A stretch of DNA of 64,000 bases from Limnobacter sp. MED105 (GCF_000170915.1 NZ_ABCT01000002.1:186001-250000); one strand, 5' to 3'; shown: positions 7,134 through 15,922, counted from the first letter of the stretch. Translations and numbers: made by a program. Notes: generated by a model from the letters alone, not told the origin.

Positions 7134-9114
7134 GATCAAAAAACTGCTCATTGCCAATCGCAATGAAATCGCACGCAGAATATTGCGTGCAGCCAAACCC
7201 ATGGGCATCGCCACAGTCGCTGTCTATTCCGAGGCCGACGAAAAAGCCATGCACGTGCAAGAAGCTGACGAGGCCTATTGCATTGGCCCGGCGCCCTCGC
7301 TTGAATCGTATTTGCGCATCGACAAACTGATAGAGACAGCGCTGAAAGCCGGGGCAGATGCCATTCACCCTGGCTACGGTTTTGTATCGGAAAGCCCGGC
7401 TTTTGCGCAGGCCTGTGCGCAAGCAGGAATCACACTGGTGGGCCCCACACCGCAAGCCATTGCCGACATGGCCGACAAAGCCTGTGCAAAGGAAATTGCC
7501 CAGCAGGCTGGCTTGCCGTGTATTCCAGGCTTCAGCGAGCCCAACGCAAGCGTAAGCGACCTGATGGCTGCAGCGCAGCGCATTGGCTACCCGGTCATGA
7601 TCAAGGCACTGGCAGGTGGCGGTGGTCGCGGCATGCGTTTGGTGATGAATGAATCCGAATTCGCATCGCAACTGCACTCCGCACAGCTGGAGGCGAAAAA
7701 TGCCTTCAACGACGATCGGGTCATGCTTGAGAAAGCAATCATCAATCCGCGTCACATTGAAATTCAGGTGCTGGCAGATACCCACGGCCACGCCGTTCAC
7801 TTGGGTGAGCGTGATTGCTCCGTGCAACGCCGGCATCAGAAAATTGTTGAAGAAGCGCCCAGCCCTGCAGTGAGTGCAGAACTGCGCGCACGCATGGGTG
7901 AAGCCGCATTAAAACTGGTGCGTGCCACCAGTTATGTCGGCGCCGGTACAGTCGAGTTTTTGCTCGACGCAAACGGCGATTTTTATTTCATTGAAATGAA
8001 CACGCGCCTGCAGGTAGAGCATGGTGTGACCGAAGCCATTACTGGAATTGATCTGGTGCAATGGCAACTGCGCATTGCATCGGGCGAACACCTGACACTT
8101 CAACAAGACAACATCACATTCTTTGGCCACGCGATTCAAGGCCGCCTGTGTGCTGAAGACCCAGCCCGCGATTTCATGCCGCAAACAGGGCCAGTGCTCG
8201 CCTGGAGGCCCGACGAAAACAGCCGCTGCGACCATGCCCTGCAAGAGGGCGGCGAAGTCAGCCCCTGGTACGACAGCTTGCTGGCCAAGGTCATTGTGCA
8301 TGGTGAGAACCGCCTGGCTGCCTGCGAAAAGCTGGCCGACTCGCTGAAACGAACCGTACTCATCGGCTTTGAACACAACGCACTTTATTTGCAACGCATC
8401 GCCAGCCACCCTGTTTTTCAGGGCGGCGATTTTGGCACCGGTTTTTTGGCCCAACACGCCGATGAATTACTCAAACCCCAACACTTCATGGCCGAATGTG
8501 CAGTGGCGGCAGTATTCCTGGCGTATGCCCAGCAGCAAAACCACGCCGCCTGGCCAACACCTTTGACAGGTTTTTCAAGCACTCGCGCCTTGCCACGGCC
8601 CTTGAAACTCAAGGTGCAGGGCAAGTCCCTGAATTTGAAAGTCAGCAGCAACAACAATAGTTATGAGGTCGATGGGCTTGGTGATGAAGCAGTAGTGCTC
8701 GAACACTGGCAGTGCATGACGACGCAGCAAGGCAGTGTCACCATTCAATCCATGGTGAACGACCAGTCCGCGCAATACACAGTCACTCAATCCAACAGCG
8801 GTGTGTGGGTTCAACAGGGGCTCAACCCGCAAGCTCTGCATGTGGATGATGAAACCCTGCTAAGCGCCTCAGCCTTGGCAGAAGGTGTGTTTCAAGCTGT
8901 GGTCAGCAGCCCCATGAACGGCAAAGTAACCCAAGTACTGGTTCAGCCCGGCCAACAGGTTGAGGCAGGCACTGTGTTGGTGTGCCTGGAGGCCATGAAA
9001 ATGGAACACCGCATCAGCGCCAAAACAGCAGCGATTGTGGAACAGGTGCACATCAAGGTGGGTGACCAGATGAAGCAGAAGCAAGCCATGGTTCAGCTAA
9101 GCCCGATTCAATAA
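7126..9114 (+). CDS. atuF: Biotin carboxylase/BCCP (alpha) subunit of acyl-CoA carboxylase
   Basis: Alpha subunit of the same carboxylase, 662 residues: biotin carboxylase (about 1-450), a variable bridging region, and a C-terminal biotinyl domain. Visible motifs are the N-terminal KKLLIANRNEIARRI, the ATP-grasp glycine loop AGGGGRGM, ERDCSVQRRHQK and EMNTRLQVEH. The biotin site is EAMKM with Lys625. The ATG at 7126 overlaps the stop of the dehydrogenase by 8 bases, so translation is likely coupled; longer in-frame starts lie inside the upstream gene. The beta subunit is encoded at 4308, so the holoenzyme is wholly encoded here. Confidence 0.9.
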   Translation: MPRIKKLLIANRNEIARRILRAAKPMGIATVAVYSEADEKAMHVQEADEAYCIGPAPSLESYLRIDKLIETALKAGADAIHPGYGFVSESPAFAQACAQAGITLVGPTPQAIADMADKACAKEIAQQAGLPCIPGFSEPNASVSDLMAAAQRIGYPVMIKALAGGGGRGMRLVMNESEFASQLHSAQLEAKNAFNDDRVMLEKAIINPRHIEIQVLADTHGHAVHLGERDCSVQRRHQKIVEEAPSPAVSAELRARMGEAALKLVRATSYVGAGTVEFLLDANGDFYFIEMNTRLQVEHGVTEAITGIDLVQWQLRIASGEHLTLQQDNITFFGHAIQGRLCAEDPARDFMPQTGPVLAWRPDENSRCDHALQEGGEVSPWYDSLLAKVIVHGENRLAACEKLADSLKRTVLIGFEHNALYLQRIASHPVFQGGDFGTGFLAQHADELLKPQHFMAECAVAAVFLAYAQQQNHAAWPTPLTGFSSTRALPRPLKLKVQGKSLNLKVSSNNNSYEVDGLGDEAVVLEHWQCMTTQQGSVTIQSMVNDQSAQYTVTQSNSGVWVQQGLNPQALHVDDETLLSASALAEGVFQAVVSSPMNGKVTQVLVQPGQQVEAGTVLVCLEAMKMEHRISAKTAAIVEQVHIKVGDQMKQKQAMVQLSPIQ

Positions 9115-9148
9115 TCACAAACAAACGCGGTTGGAGGAGACACCATCC

Positions 9149-10279
9149 ATGGAAGATTTTTTCCGCTCGGTGGAGCGATTTGTCAACGAACAGATCAAAC
9201 CCCACATCAACGACTGGGACGAAGCCGGGGAATTTCCGCGTGAACTCTACAAGCAGGCCGGCGATATGGGCCTGCTGGGCTTGGGATATCCTGAAGAAGT
9301 CGGCGGCTTTGAATGCACGCTGGCCGAGCGACTGCGCCTGTCCAATCTCGTGTGCTCCGCAGGCAGCGGCGGATTACTCGCGGGTTTGTTCAGCCACAAC
9401 ATCGGTCTGCCACCCTTGCTCAATCACGGCGGTGAAGAACTGGTGCAAATGATCGCACCCGCAGTGTTGAAGGGTGAGGCCATCAGTGCGCTGGCGATCA
9501 CTGAACCTTCTGGCGGATCCGACGTTGCCAACCTGAAAACCAAAGCCGACCTGTTTCAAAAAGACGGCGTACCCCACTACCGCATCAACGGTGAAAAGGT
9601 ATTCATCACCAGCGGTGTTCGTGCCGATTGGCTGACCGTGGCAGTGCGCACCGGCGAACCTGGTGCCCGCGGCATCTCGGTGCTTATGGTGCCAGGCAAT
9701 GCCAAAGGCCTGACACGCAGCCCGCTTAAAAAAACCGGTTGGTGGATGAGCGACACCGCCAGCATTTATTTCGACAATGTGGAAGTCCCGGCAAGTTACC
9801 TGGTCGGCAAGGAAGGCAAAGGTTTTCGCATCATCATGGAAAACTTCAACACCGAACGCCTCATGCTGGCAGGCGCCTGCGTCGGCTTTTCACGCGTGTG
9901 CCTGAACGAAGCACTGGACTGGGCCCAAAACCGCCAAACCTTCGGCAAGCGCCTGATCGAGCACCAGGTGATCGCCCACAAACTGGCCGACATCCGCATG
10001 AAGATTCGGGCCACGGAGGCCTGGTTCGACGAAACCATTGCACGTATCGACCAAGGCGACATCAATGAAGAACTGGTGGCCGACATTTGCCTGCTGAAAA
10101 ACCAGTCCACCCAAACATTGCAACACTGTGCCAATGAAGCGGTTCAAATTCTGGGGGGCATGGGTTTTATGCGGGGAAGCTCAACCGAACGCATCTACCG
10201 CGAGGTCAAAGTAATGTGCATTGGTGGCGGAGCAGAAGAAATCATGAAAGAACTGGCCATACGGCAACTGGCATGGTGA
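9149..10279 (+). CDS. Second acyl-CoA dehydrogenase of the operon
   Basis: FAD-dependent acyl-CoA dehydrogenase, 376 residues, related to but clearly distinct from the one at 5970. It has AITEPSGGSDVANL for flavin binding and VFITSG at the strand that normally reads WITN. The usual C-terminal catalytic Glu is again absent (MCIGGGAEEIM); Glu236 in NTERLMLAG is the probable base, as in isovaleryl-CoA dehydrogenase. The ATG at 9149 has GGAGGAG nine bases upstream. Two dehydrogenases in one operon suggest two oxidation steps or two chain lengths. No enoyl-CoA hydratase (AtuE type) or CoA ligase lies beside it. Confidence 0.87.
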   Translation: MEDFFRSVERFVNEQIKPHINDWDEAGEFPRELYKQAGDMGLLGLGYPEEVGGFECTLAERLRLSNLVCSAGSGGLLAGLFSHNIGLPPLLNHGGEELVQMIAPAVLKGEAISALAITEPSGGSDVANLKTKADLFQKDGVPHYRINGEKVFITSGVRADWLTVAVRTGEPGARGISVLMVPGNAKGLTRSPLKKTGWWMSDTASIYFDNVEVPASYLVGKEGKGFRIIMENFNTERLMLAGACVGFSRVCLNEALDWAQNRQTFGKRLIEHQVIAHKLADIRMKIRATEAWFDETIARIDQGDINEELVADICLLKNQSTQTLQHCANEAVQILGGMGFMRGSSTERIYREVKVMCIGGGAEEIMKELAIRQLAW

Positions 10280-10531
10280 TGCAAATTACCCCCCGAAAGA
10301 GTTACACTAATTGGCTGAATTAGAAAAATTAGATTCGATCGGCGTTCCCCCGAGAGGGCTTTACATGCGACAAGTCAGGATTTGTAAGTACAACACCTAC
10401 AAATAATGTTAAACATTGTTAATTATTAGGAAATATTCACATCCATTTCCTGATTGCGGCCAGTAAAACTCTCACAAGGCGAAATTTTTGCCGAACTTTT
10501 AAATAAACACACCATTGTCGGAGAATGCACT
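10280..10531 (+). other. Non-coding leader before the repeat-rich surface protein
   Basis: This 252-base gap separates the catabolic operon from the gene at 10532. It is more A/T-rich than its flanks, especially 10380-10440. It holds a short inverted repeat CTAATT/AATTAG (10307-10323). A promoter is expected here, but I cannot place -35 and -10 boxes with confidence. No credible ORF was found. Confidence 0.5.
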
Positions 10532-12217
10532 GTGGCTAATATCACTGGAATTATCAAAAGCGTGTTGGGAGAGGTTTCTGTAACCCGTCCCGACGGTGAA
10601 CAAGTCCTTCTGAAAGAAGGCGACATTATTTCTGCGGGTGACACCGTCACCACCAGTGCCGAAGGCTCTGCCTACATCGAATTCCCCGGCGCGGATGGTC
10701 AACAGGCCACCGAAGGTATTCTGCAATCCAATGCTGTAGCCACATTGAAAGAAGGCGAGAACGGCGCTGAATTTGAAGTGGCCGAAGGCGAATTCGAATT
10801 GCTGACCGAAGGCGAAACCGTTGCAGTGACGGGTGCAGGCGGCATGTTTGGTTTGTTCGGTGCAGGCTTGGCCGCTGGTGGCTTGGCCGGTCCATTGGCC
10901 GCGGCCGCTGGTGCAGCATTTGTACTGGGCAGCGATGACAGCGACGGCGGATCAGGCGGTGGTTCTTCAGGTGGCGGTTCCGGCGAAGCAGCCGCAGGTG
11001 CACTTGAGCCAGTCACCGATGCAGCCGGCCCAGCCTCCCCTGCACTTGAAGAAACCCTGGATGCCCTGTCACCTGTAACCACGGTGGTTGATGCCCCCGT
11101 GGGTGCCCTTGCACCTGTGACTGAAGCACTTGACCCAGTTCTGGAAGAAACAGCGCCAATCACGGATGCATTGGAACCAGCACTGACACCAGTCAACGAC
11201 ACCTTGAGCGATGCACTGACAGGTTTGGCACCAGTAACCGACTCTCTGGATCAAAACGTAACTCCAATTACAGAAGCCGTTGAAGAAGCTCTGTCACCGG
11301 TGGTTGACGTATTGGCTGGCAATGAAGACGGTTTGGTAACAGCAGCGGCCGACACATTGCCAGTTAACCTGCGCGTGGTTGCCGAGCAACTGGGTGGTGG
11401 TCTGAGCATGGTTTCCCCACAGTTGGCCGATGGCCTGGCTCAAGTGGTTGGTCAACTCGACCCCGTGCTGGCTCCCCTGAACGACGGTTTGACTCAAGGT
11501 TTTGATGCAGCAGCCCCATTGTTTGATGGCCTGGCCACGGCAACCGACGCACTACCGATGGTTTCTCAGCCCCTGGCTGATGGCCTGAACCAGGCTTTCG
11601 ACGCACTCACCCCAGTTACCGATCCTTTGATCGCAGCTTTGTCAGGTGGCTTGCCACTGCCAGGCGGTGACGGTGGCGGTGCAGCCGGCCCCACAGGCAC
11701 ACCTTTGGATGCGGTATTGGGCCCTGTGACTGACGCCCTGGGTGGTGCTGGTGGCGGCGGTTTGCCAAGCTTCCCAGAAACAGGCACACCACTCGACCAA
11801 GTTACAGCCCTGCTCGACCCAGCCATTCTGACCGACGCCTTGGCAGGTGCGGGTGGTGGTGGCGGCTTGCCTGGTTTGCCCAGCACCGGCACACCGCTGG
11901 ACATGGTCACTGAATTGCTCGACCCAGCCATTCTGACCGACGCCTTGGCAGGTGCGGGTGGTGGTGGCGGCTTGCCCGGCATCCCAGAAACTGGCACACC
12001 GCTGGACATGGTTACTTCCCTACTGGACCCAAGTGTTCTGACCGACCTGGCAGCAGGCGGTGGTGCAGGTGGTGGCTTGCCAAGCTTCCCATCCACAGGC
12101 ACGCCTCTGGATTCATTGACAAGCTTGCTGGACCCCTCCAGCCTGCCAATCTCCTCTGGCGCAAGCCCTCTGGATGCATTGACCAGCGCGCTGCCTACAG
12201 ACAGCCTGCCCATCTAA
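10532..12217 (+). CDS. Repeat-rich surface/secreted-type protein with retention-module-like N-terminus
   Basis: Predicted product of 561 residues, starting at a GTG with GGAG eight bases upstream. About residues 1-95 (ITGIIKSVLGEVSVTRP, EGDIISAGDTV) resemble the N-terminal module of large type I-secreted adhesins. A glycine/alanine hydrophobic segment (about 105-135) and a Gly/Ser linker follow. Next comes a long acidic, Pro/Val/Leu/Asp-rich region of degenerate 'APVTDAL' units. It ends in four near-perfect 35-residue repeats built on LDPAILTDALAGAGGGGGLP and TGTPLD. There is no RTX calcium-binding motif and no Cys. Tandem terminators follow the stop. Function is unknown; adhesion, matrix or secretion is a guess. 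It precedes the T3SS cluster but is separated from it by terminators. Confidence 0.7.
   Translation: MANITGIIKSVLGEVSVTRPDGEQVLLKEGDIISAGDTVTTSAEGSAYIEFPGADGQQATEGILQSNAVATLKEGENGAEFEVAEGEFELLTEGETVAVTGAGGMFGLFGAGLAAGGLAGPLAAAAGAAFVLGSDDSDGGSGGGSSGGGSGEAAAGALEPVTDAAGPASPALEETLDALSPVTTVVDAPVGALAPVTEALDPVLEETAPITDALEPALTPVNDTLSDALTGLAPVTDSLDQNVTPITEAVEEALSPVVDVLAGNEDGLVTAAADTLPVNLRVVAEQLGGGLSMVSPQLADGLAQVVGQLDPVLAPLNDGLTQGFDAAAPLFDGLATATDALPMVSQPLADGLNQAFDALTPVTDPLIAALSGGLPLPGGDGGGAAGPTGTPLDAVLGPVTDALGGAGGGGLPSFPETGTPLDQVTALLDPAILTDALAGAGGGGGLPGLPSTGTPLDMVTELLDPAILTDALAGAGGGGGLPGIPETGTPLDMVTSLLDPSVLTDLAAGGGAGGGLPSFPSTGTPLDSLTSLLDPSSLPISSGASPLDALTSALPTDSLPI
11714..12214 (+). repeat. In-frame 105-base tandem repeats coding for 35-residue units
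   Basis: Unit boundaries fall at about 11813, 11918, 12023 and 12128, preceded by a shorter 99-base unit from 11714. The units at 11813 and 11918 are almost identical at the DNA level (shared run from CTCGACCCAGCCATTCTGAC through the GGTGGTGGTGGC stretch). Later units diverge, and the last is truncated. The repeats are a likely source of length variation by recombination. Confidence 0.85.
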
Positions 12218-12228
12218 GCTTTGTAGTA

Positions 12229-12286
12229 TTGCCTGGGGCTCCGACCCCCAGGCAAAGTGAAAAGGCACCCTTCGGGGTGCCTTTTT
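12229..12286 (+). terminator. Tandem hairpins ending the surface-protein gene
   Basis: The first hairpin has a perfect 10-bp stem (12229-12238 with 12246-12255). The second has an 11-bp stem closed by a TTCG tetraloop (12260-12270 with 12275-12285) and runs into T residues, the form of an intrinsic terminator. Confidence 0.9.
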
Positions 12287-12362
12287 GCATTTTTACACCA
12301 CTTAGATAAGTTGAACTTTCCTTGGGGATTAACCACGCAAAAAGACAATCAGGACATTCATC

Positions 12363-12740
12363 ATGCCAGCTTCAATAGGCTCAAATCAGCTTCAATCAAG
12401 CAGCCAACGACCAAGTACCCAGCCAATAGAAAACACGACGGACTCCAAAACACAGGCGCCCGGTCGAAAATCGGCCATGGTCATGGCCACCACGGGGCTT
12501 GCCATTGCCGCCTTGGGAGCAGGGATATGTTTTACACCTGCTGCACCCACAGGCCCATTAATAATCGCGCTTGGCCTCGCATTAATGATCGCCGGAAGCA
12601 TAGTGTACAAATCGCCTGCCTCTGCCGTTGCCAACACCAACCCATTCAATGGGTTAAACAACAATACATTCGTTCCGCCTTCCCACTACTACGACAACTG
12701 CGAACACTCATCCCCTGACAACAACCACAATAACTGCTAG
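12363..12740 (+). CDS. Small two-helix membrane protein at the head of the T3SS cluster
   Basis: Unrecognised 125-residue protein. A polar Ser/Gln/Thr-rich N-terminus (about 35 residues) is followed by two hydrophobic segments (MVMATTGLAIAALGAGICF and LIIALGLALMIAGSIVY) joined by a Pro-rich turn. The C-terminal tail is Asn/His/Cys-rich and hydrophilic. An AGGA lies upstream of the ATG. It begins 77 bases after the terminator and points into the T3SS arm, so it may be the first gene of that locus. A role as a membrane accessory is only positional inference. Confidence 0.55.
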   Translation: MPASIGSNQLQSSSQRPSTQPIENTTDSKTQAPGRKSAMVMATTGLAIAALGAGICFTPAAPTGPLIIALGLALMIAGSIVYKSPASAVANTNPFNGLNNNTFVPPSHYYDNCEHSSPDNNHNNC

Positions 12741-12853
12741 CTCCGCAACAAATGGAACTTTGCCCCTTGGGCGGAAACCTAGATGGGCAGGTATCTTTTT
12801 TCTGTTTTGACGCGTACCACCCGGCTACACCTTCCGCTGCAGGAGCATAAGAA

Positions 12854-13873
12854 TTGGAAAACTCAAACTTCAATGTATTACAACTCGTGCCCCCTGTCGT
12901 CGTCATGGTCTTACTGGTATCTGCGTGTTACTTTTTCTACACGCGCTACGTCAAAGTATCCAAAGCACTTTGCCTGACACTGCAAAAAATCAGCACCACG
13001 ATTCGCTCGATGAGCGACGGCGACGAAATGATCAGAAAAACCGGCGTGGGTCGAGTTTTCCAAAACACTCAACTCGAACCCATTTGGCGAGACTTCTCTA
13101 AAACACTGCACACACAAACTGGTCTCATCAACGGAATTACAAAAAACAAAAAATCACGCCTGACAGTCCCCGTTTCTTACTACTTCTCAGTCTCATCGGT
13201 TATCGATCGTCCGCTTGCAGTTGATTACTTCAAACACCTGCCGGGCATTCTGACAGGCATTGGAATTATCGGAACATTTTCAGGTTTGCTATTCGGACTA
13301 TCCAATTTTGACGCGTCCAATCCCGAACTGATGGCACAAAGCGTCTCTCTTTTACTGGGCGGCGTACGCGACGCATTCTATGCATCAGCAGCAGCCATCA
13401 CAATCGCAATGATCATCACCCACTGGGAAAAGATGCTTTACCGCCGATGCCTGAGCTCGCTCGATGATCTCGTCGATGCAATCAGCAGCCTCTTTGAAGC
13501 CGGCGTTGGAGAAGAATATTTGGCCACTCTTGTCCATCACTCAGCAAACTCAAGTGATCAAGCGAAAAGCCTGAAAGACGAACTGATTCAAGCCATGGTT
13601 CCTGTGATCAAGCAATTGGAGTCTATTCAGTCACAACAAGTCGCCAGCATGGGCGGTGCGCTTGAACAAGCGCTAACTGAGTCTAATCGACGACTGGCCA
13701 GTCAAATAGAAACCGCACTGATCCGTCAAGTCAAAAGTCCAATTGAAGACATGGGCAAGAAAATGGACAACCGACTAAGCCACATCAAAAGCAATCCCCA
13801 GGATCTTGCAAGAAAAGTCATTCGGGCGAGACAGCAAGACGGTCAAATAGAAAACAGCCCGGAGGCCGCATGA
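12854..13873 (+). CDS. MotA/TolQ/ExbB-superfamily channel subunit, ZorA-like, in T3SS locus
   Basis: Probable ion-channel subunit of a proton-driven motor complex, 339 residues. Helix 1 is at about 11-29. Two further hydrophobic segments (about 128-149, LPGILTGIGIIGTFSGLLFGL, and 170-188, GGVRDAFYASAAAITIAMII) carry the glycine-rich MotA/ExbB signature. The long C-terminal region (from about 200) is helical and charged, as in ZorA of Zorya defence systems rather than compact ExbB. The TTG start follows AGGAG. It overlaps the MotB-like gene by 4 bases, so the two are cotranslated. No flagellar switch gene (fliG) or zorC/zorD/zorE is present; the next genes are T3SS basal-body genes. Confidence 0.8.
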   Translation: MENSNFNVLQLVPPVVVMVLLVSACYFFYTRYVKVSKALCLTLQKISTTIRSMSDGDEMIRKTGVGRVFQNTQLEPIWRDFSKTLHTQTGLINGITKNKKSRLTVPVSYYFSVSSVIDRPLAVDYFKHLPGILTGIGIIGTFSGLLFGLSNFDASNPELMAQSVSLLLGGVRDAFYASAAAITIAMIITHWEKMLYRRCLSSLDDLVDAISSLFEAGVGEEYLATLVHHSANSSDQAKSLKDELIQAMVPVIKQLESIQSQQVASMGGALEQALTESNRRLASQIETALIRQVKSPIEDMGKKMDNRLSHIKSNPQDLARKVIRARQQDGQIENSPEAA

Positions 13874-14631
13874 GCTTCGGGCAATATCAACAGCCATCAA
13901 GAAACGCTGAAGAAGCAGAAAAACCTTTCTGGATTTCTTACGCGGATTTAATGACCGCCCTAATGATTCTCTTTCTGGTGATCATGGTGACTGCACTAGC
14001 CTCGATCACAAAAAAAGCAGAGCAAACAGTCAAAGAAACGCCAGAGATCAAAGAGCAAGTGGACATGACTAAAGTTAGACTTCAAGAAATTTCAAATATC
14101 TGTCAACACTTATCCGAGGAAGTCGCAAAAACAAACACCTCGGTTGAAGTCGATTGCAAACTGAATCGAATCAATTTCGGAGAAGTCGGTCGATTTCAGT
14201 CAGACCAATTCAGATTAGGCGCAGAAGGTGAACAGGCACTCAATCAAGTGGTACCTGCAATTCTGAGCACAGCGAACACACCAACAGGACAGAAATGGTT
14301 GAAACAGGTGCTCATCGAAGGCTTTACCGACACCGATGGCTCTTACCTCTACAACCTGAACCTAAGCCTGAAACGTTCAGAATGGGTGATGTGCACACTG
14401 CTGCGAAACGACCAAAGCACAGCAGTGCATTTAAACAATGATCAAAGGCAGCAAGTCAAAAAACTCTTTCTCGCTGGCGGTGTTGCATTCAACCATGTGC
14501 GCGACTCAAAAGATGCAAGTCGACGCGTAGAACTTCGGCTCCAATTCTACGGAGTCGACAAAGCCGAAAAAAATCGATCCCAATACGATGCGAAGTTTGA
14601 AGACGACGCAAAAGAACGTTGTTGGTTGTGA
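13870..14631 (+). CDS. MotB/ZorB-like peptidoglycan-binding stator subunit
   Basis: Partner of the preceding channel protein, 253 residues. After a short cytoplasmic tail it has the MotB-type helix in PFWISYADLMTALMILFLVIM; Asp26 in this helix is the expected proton-carrying residue. A coiled-coil-like linker leads to an OmpA-like domain (about 115-235) with EGFTDTDGSYLYNLNLSLKR and SRRVELRL, the peptidoglycan-binding pattern of MotB, Pal and ZorB. The start overlaps the previous stop (ATGA). The pair could energise a motion or transport step using proton-motive force. Whether it serves the T3SS, phage defence or another process cannot be read from sequence. Confidence 0.82.
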   Translation: MSFGQYQQPSRNAEEAEKPFWISYADLMTALMILFLVIMVTALASITKKAEQTVKETPEIKEQVDMTKVRLQEISNICQHLSEEVAKTNTSVEVDCKLNRINFGEVGRFQSDQFRLGAEGEQALNQVVPAILSTANTPTGQKWLKQVLIEGFTDTDGSYLYNLNLSLKRSEWVMCTLLRNDQSTAVHLNNDQRQQVKKLFLAGGVAFNHVRDSKDASRRVELRLQFYGVDKAEKNRSQYDAKFEDDAKERCWL

Positions 14632-14698
14632 CCATGCACGCGAACTTTTAGCCCAATCCGTCAACTCAGACAACACGAGTTCATCAGGAGCACCTTCA

Positions 14699-15121
14699 GT
14701 GATTAATTCCGCCGCAGCAACATCAGCCATCACACTTGGCCAAGCAGCTCAAATTCAGGCACCCCAGGACAACATCAATCAGTTTCAAACACTCCTGAAA
14801 AGCATCAATGGTGCATTAAGCAGCGGAACTCAAAGTCTCTCCAAACGATCCGTAGAAGATGCCAAGCGCAACCAGGGCACGCTAATCGAAGAGACTGCTG
14901 CAAGCGTCAACGAAGCTGAAATCGCCATCAAGCAACTTGAAAAAGAGGTCAATCAAAGCACTTTTGACCTGAAGGGTTCGCTCGCATTGAACTCCGAATT
15001 TACGCAATCCGTTGTCTACCAGAAATTTACTGCCACAGCCTATTTTGTAAGCATGAGCAGAATCAGCAACCGGGGCGAAAACATTTCCGAAGAAATGAAT
15101 TCCATTACCAAAAGGCGCTAA
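14699..15121 (+). CDS. Unknown helical protein directly upstream of sctJ
   Basis: A 140-residue product from a GTG with AGGAG eight bases upstream; a longer frame from 14588 would overlap the MotB-like gene and lacks a good site. The protein is Ser/Ala/Gln-rich, without Cys or membrane segments, and predicted helical (EETAASVNEAEIAIKQLEKEV). Its C-terminus contains FTQSVVYQKFTATAYFVSMS and ends in basic residues. Its place before sctJ is where Ysc-type clusters have the inner-rod gene sctI, and the size fits, but the ORF at 21079 has a better rod-like C-terminus. Both remain candidates. Confidence 0.6.
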   Translation: MINSAAATSAITLGQAAQIQAPQDNINQFQTLLKSINGALSSGTQSLSKRSVEDAKRNQGTLIEETAASVNEAEIAIKQLEKEVNQSTFDLKGSLALNSEFTQSVVYQKFTATAYFVSMSRISNRGENISEEMNSITKRR

Positions 15122-15124
15122 ATT

Positions 15125-15922
15125 TTGAAAACCGCGCTCAAACTCATCATTCGCTCAATCGGCTACCTCTTTCTCATCGGTGCCTTGCAAGCCTGTTCCG
15201 GCAACAGTCAGCTTTTCAGTGGATTGTCGCAAGAAGAAGGCAATGAAATTTACTCCAGTCTTCTAGAGGCTGGCATTCCCGTAGAAAAGTCATCGGGCAA
15301 AGAGGGAGTCATCATCTCGGTACCCAAGCAAATGTCCTCAGACGCACTCAGAATTCTTCAGTCGCAAGGACTACCCCGAGCGAAGAAAACATCAATGGGT
15401 GAGGTCTTCAAAAAAGAAAGCATGATTAGCTCACCACTGGAGGAGCGTGCCAGATACCTGTATGCACTGTCCCAGGAACTCGAAGAAACATTGATGAGCA
15501 TGGACGGCGTTTTATCTGCCCGAGTACACATTGTTCTGCCGGAACGTGCCAACCCAGGTGAAGTACTCTCCCCCTCGTCGGCTGCTGTGTTCGTTAAATA
15601 CGAGAACGGGTCGTCCTTTCCAGCTTACGTTCCACGCGTCAGGGAACTGATATTCAAAAGCATTCCCGGAATAACAGGCGAAGTCAATACAAGTATCTCT
15701 GTGGCCGCCATTCCTTCAGAACCACGTGGCGATGCCTGCTTACCGCTTCTTTGGTATGGCCCACTGGCGCTAAGTGAAGAAGATCGAATTTACTTTCTCA
15801 GCATCGTTTATCTGATCGTAGCGCTCTGGGTACTCTCACTGGGGATAGTGTGGCTCCAGGCCAAAGACGAAAATGAGTGGCCCGAAGTATTGCGCAAACT
15901 AAAACTCAGGATCTTCAAATGA
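15125..15922 (+). CDS. sctJ: T3SS inner-membrane ring lipoprotein SctJ
   Basis: Inner MS-ring component (YscJ/PrgK family) of 265 residues. It has a lipoprotein signal with Cys24 (ALQAC), two ring-building domains (SQEEGNEIYSSLLEAGI to the Gly-Leu-Pro segment, and SMDGVLSARVHIVLPE), and a C-terminal membrane helix (IVYLIVALWVLSLGIVWLQ) that anchors it. The start is a TTG at 15125, three bases after the preceding stop. It is followed by sctK with an ATGA overlap, the I/J-K-L order seen in Ysc-type operons. Confidence 0.94.
   Translation: MKTALKLIIRSIGYLFLIGALQACSGNSQLFSGLSQEEGNEIYSSLLEAGIPVEKSSGKEGVIISVPKQMSSDALRILQSQGLPRAKKTSMGEVFKKESMISSPLEERARYLYALSQELEETLMSMDGVLSARVHIVLPERANPGEVLSPSSAAVFVKYENGSSFPAYVPRVRELIFKSIPGITGEVNTSISVAAIPSEPRGDACLPLLWYGPLALSEEDRIYFLSIVYLIVALWVLSLGIVWLQAKDENEWPEVLRKLKLRIFK

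Noticed and set aside
10364-10405. A 13-codon ORF in the leader before the surface-protein gene
   Set aside because: Too short and without support beyond a chance purine-rich stretch upstream of its ATG.
11566-12213. A 215-codon minus-strand ORF rich in Pro and Gly
   Set aside because: It is a shadow of the Gly-rich repeats in the plus-strand surface protein.
12854-14631. A complete Zorya antiphage system
   Set aside because: Only ZorA- and ZorB-like genes are present; neither ZorC and ZorD nor ZorE is encoded on either side.
14588-14698. A longer start for the unknown gene upstream of sctJ
   Set aside because: It lies within the MotB-like gene and has no ribosome site; the GTG at 14699 has AGGAG.
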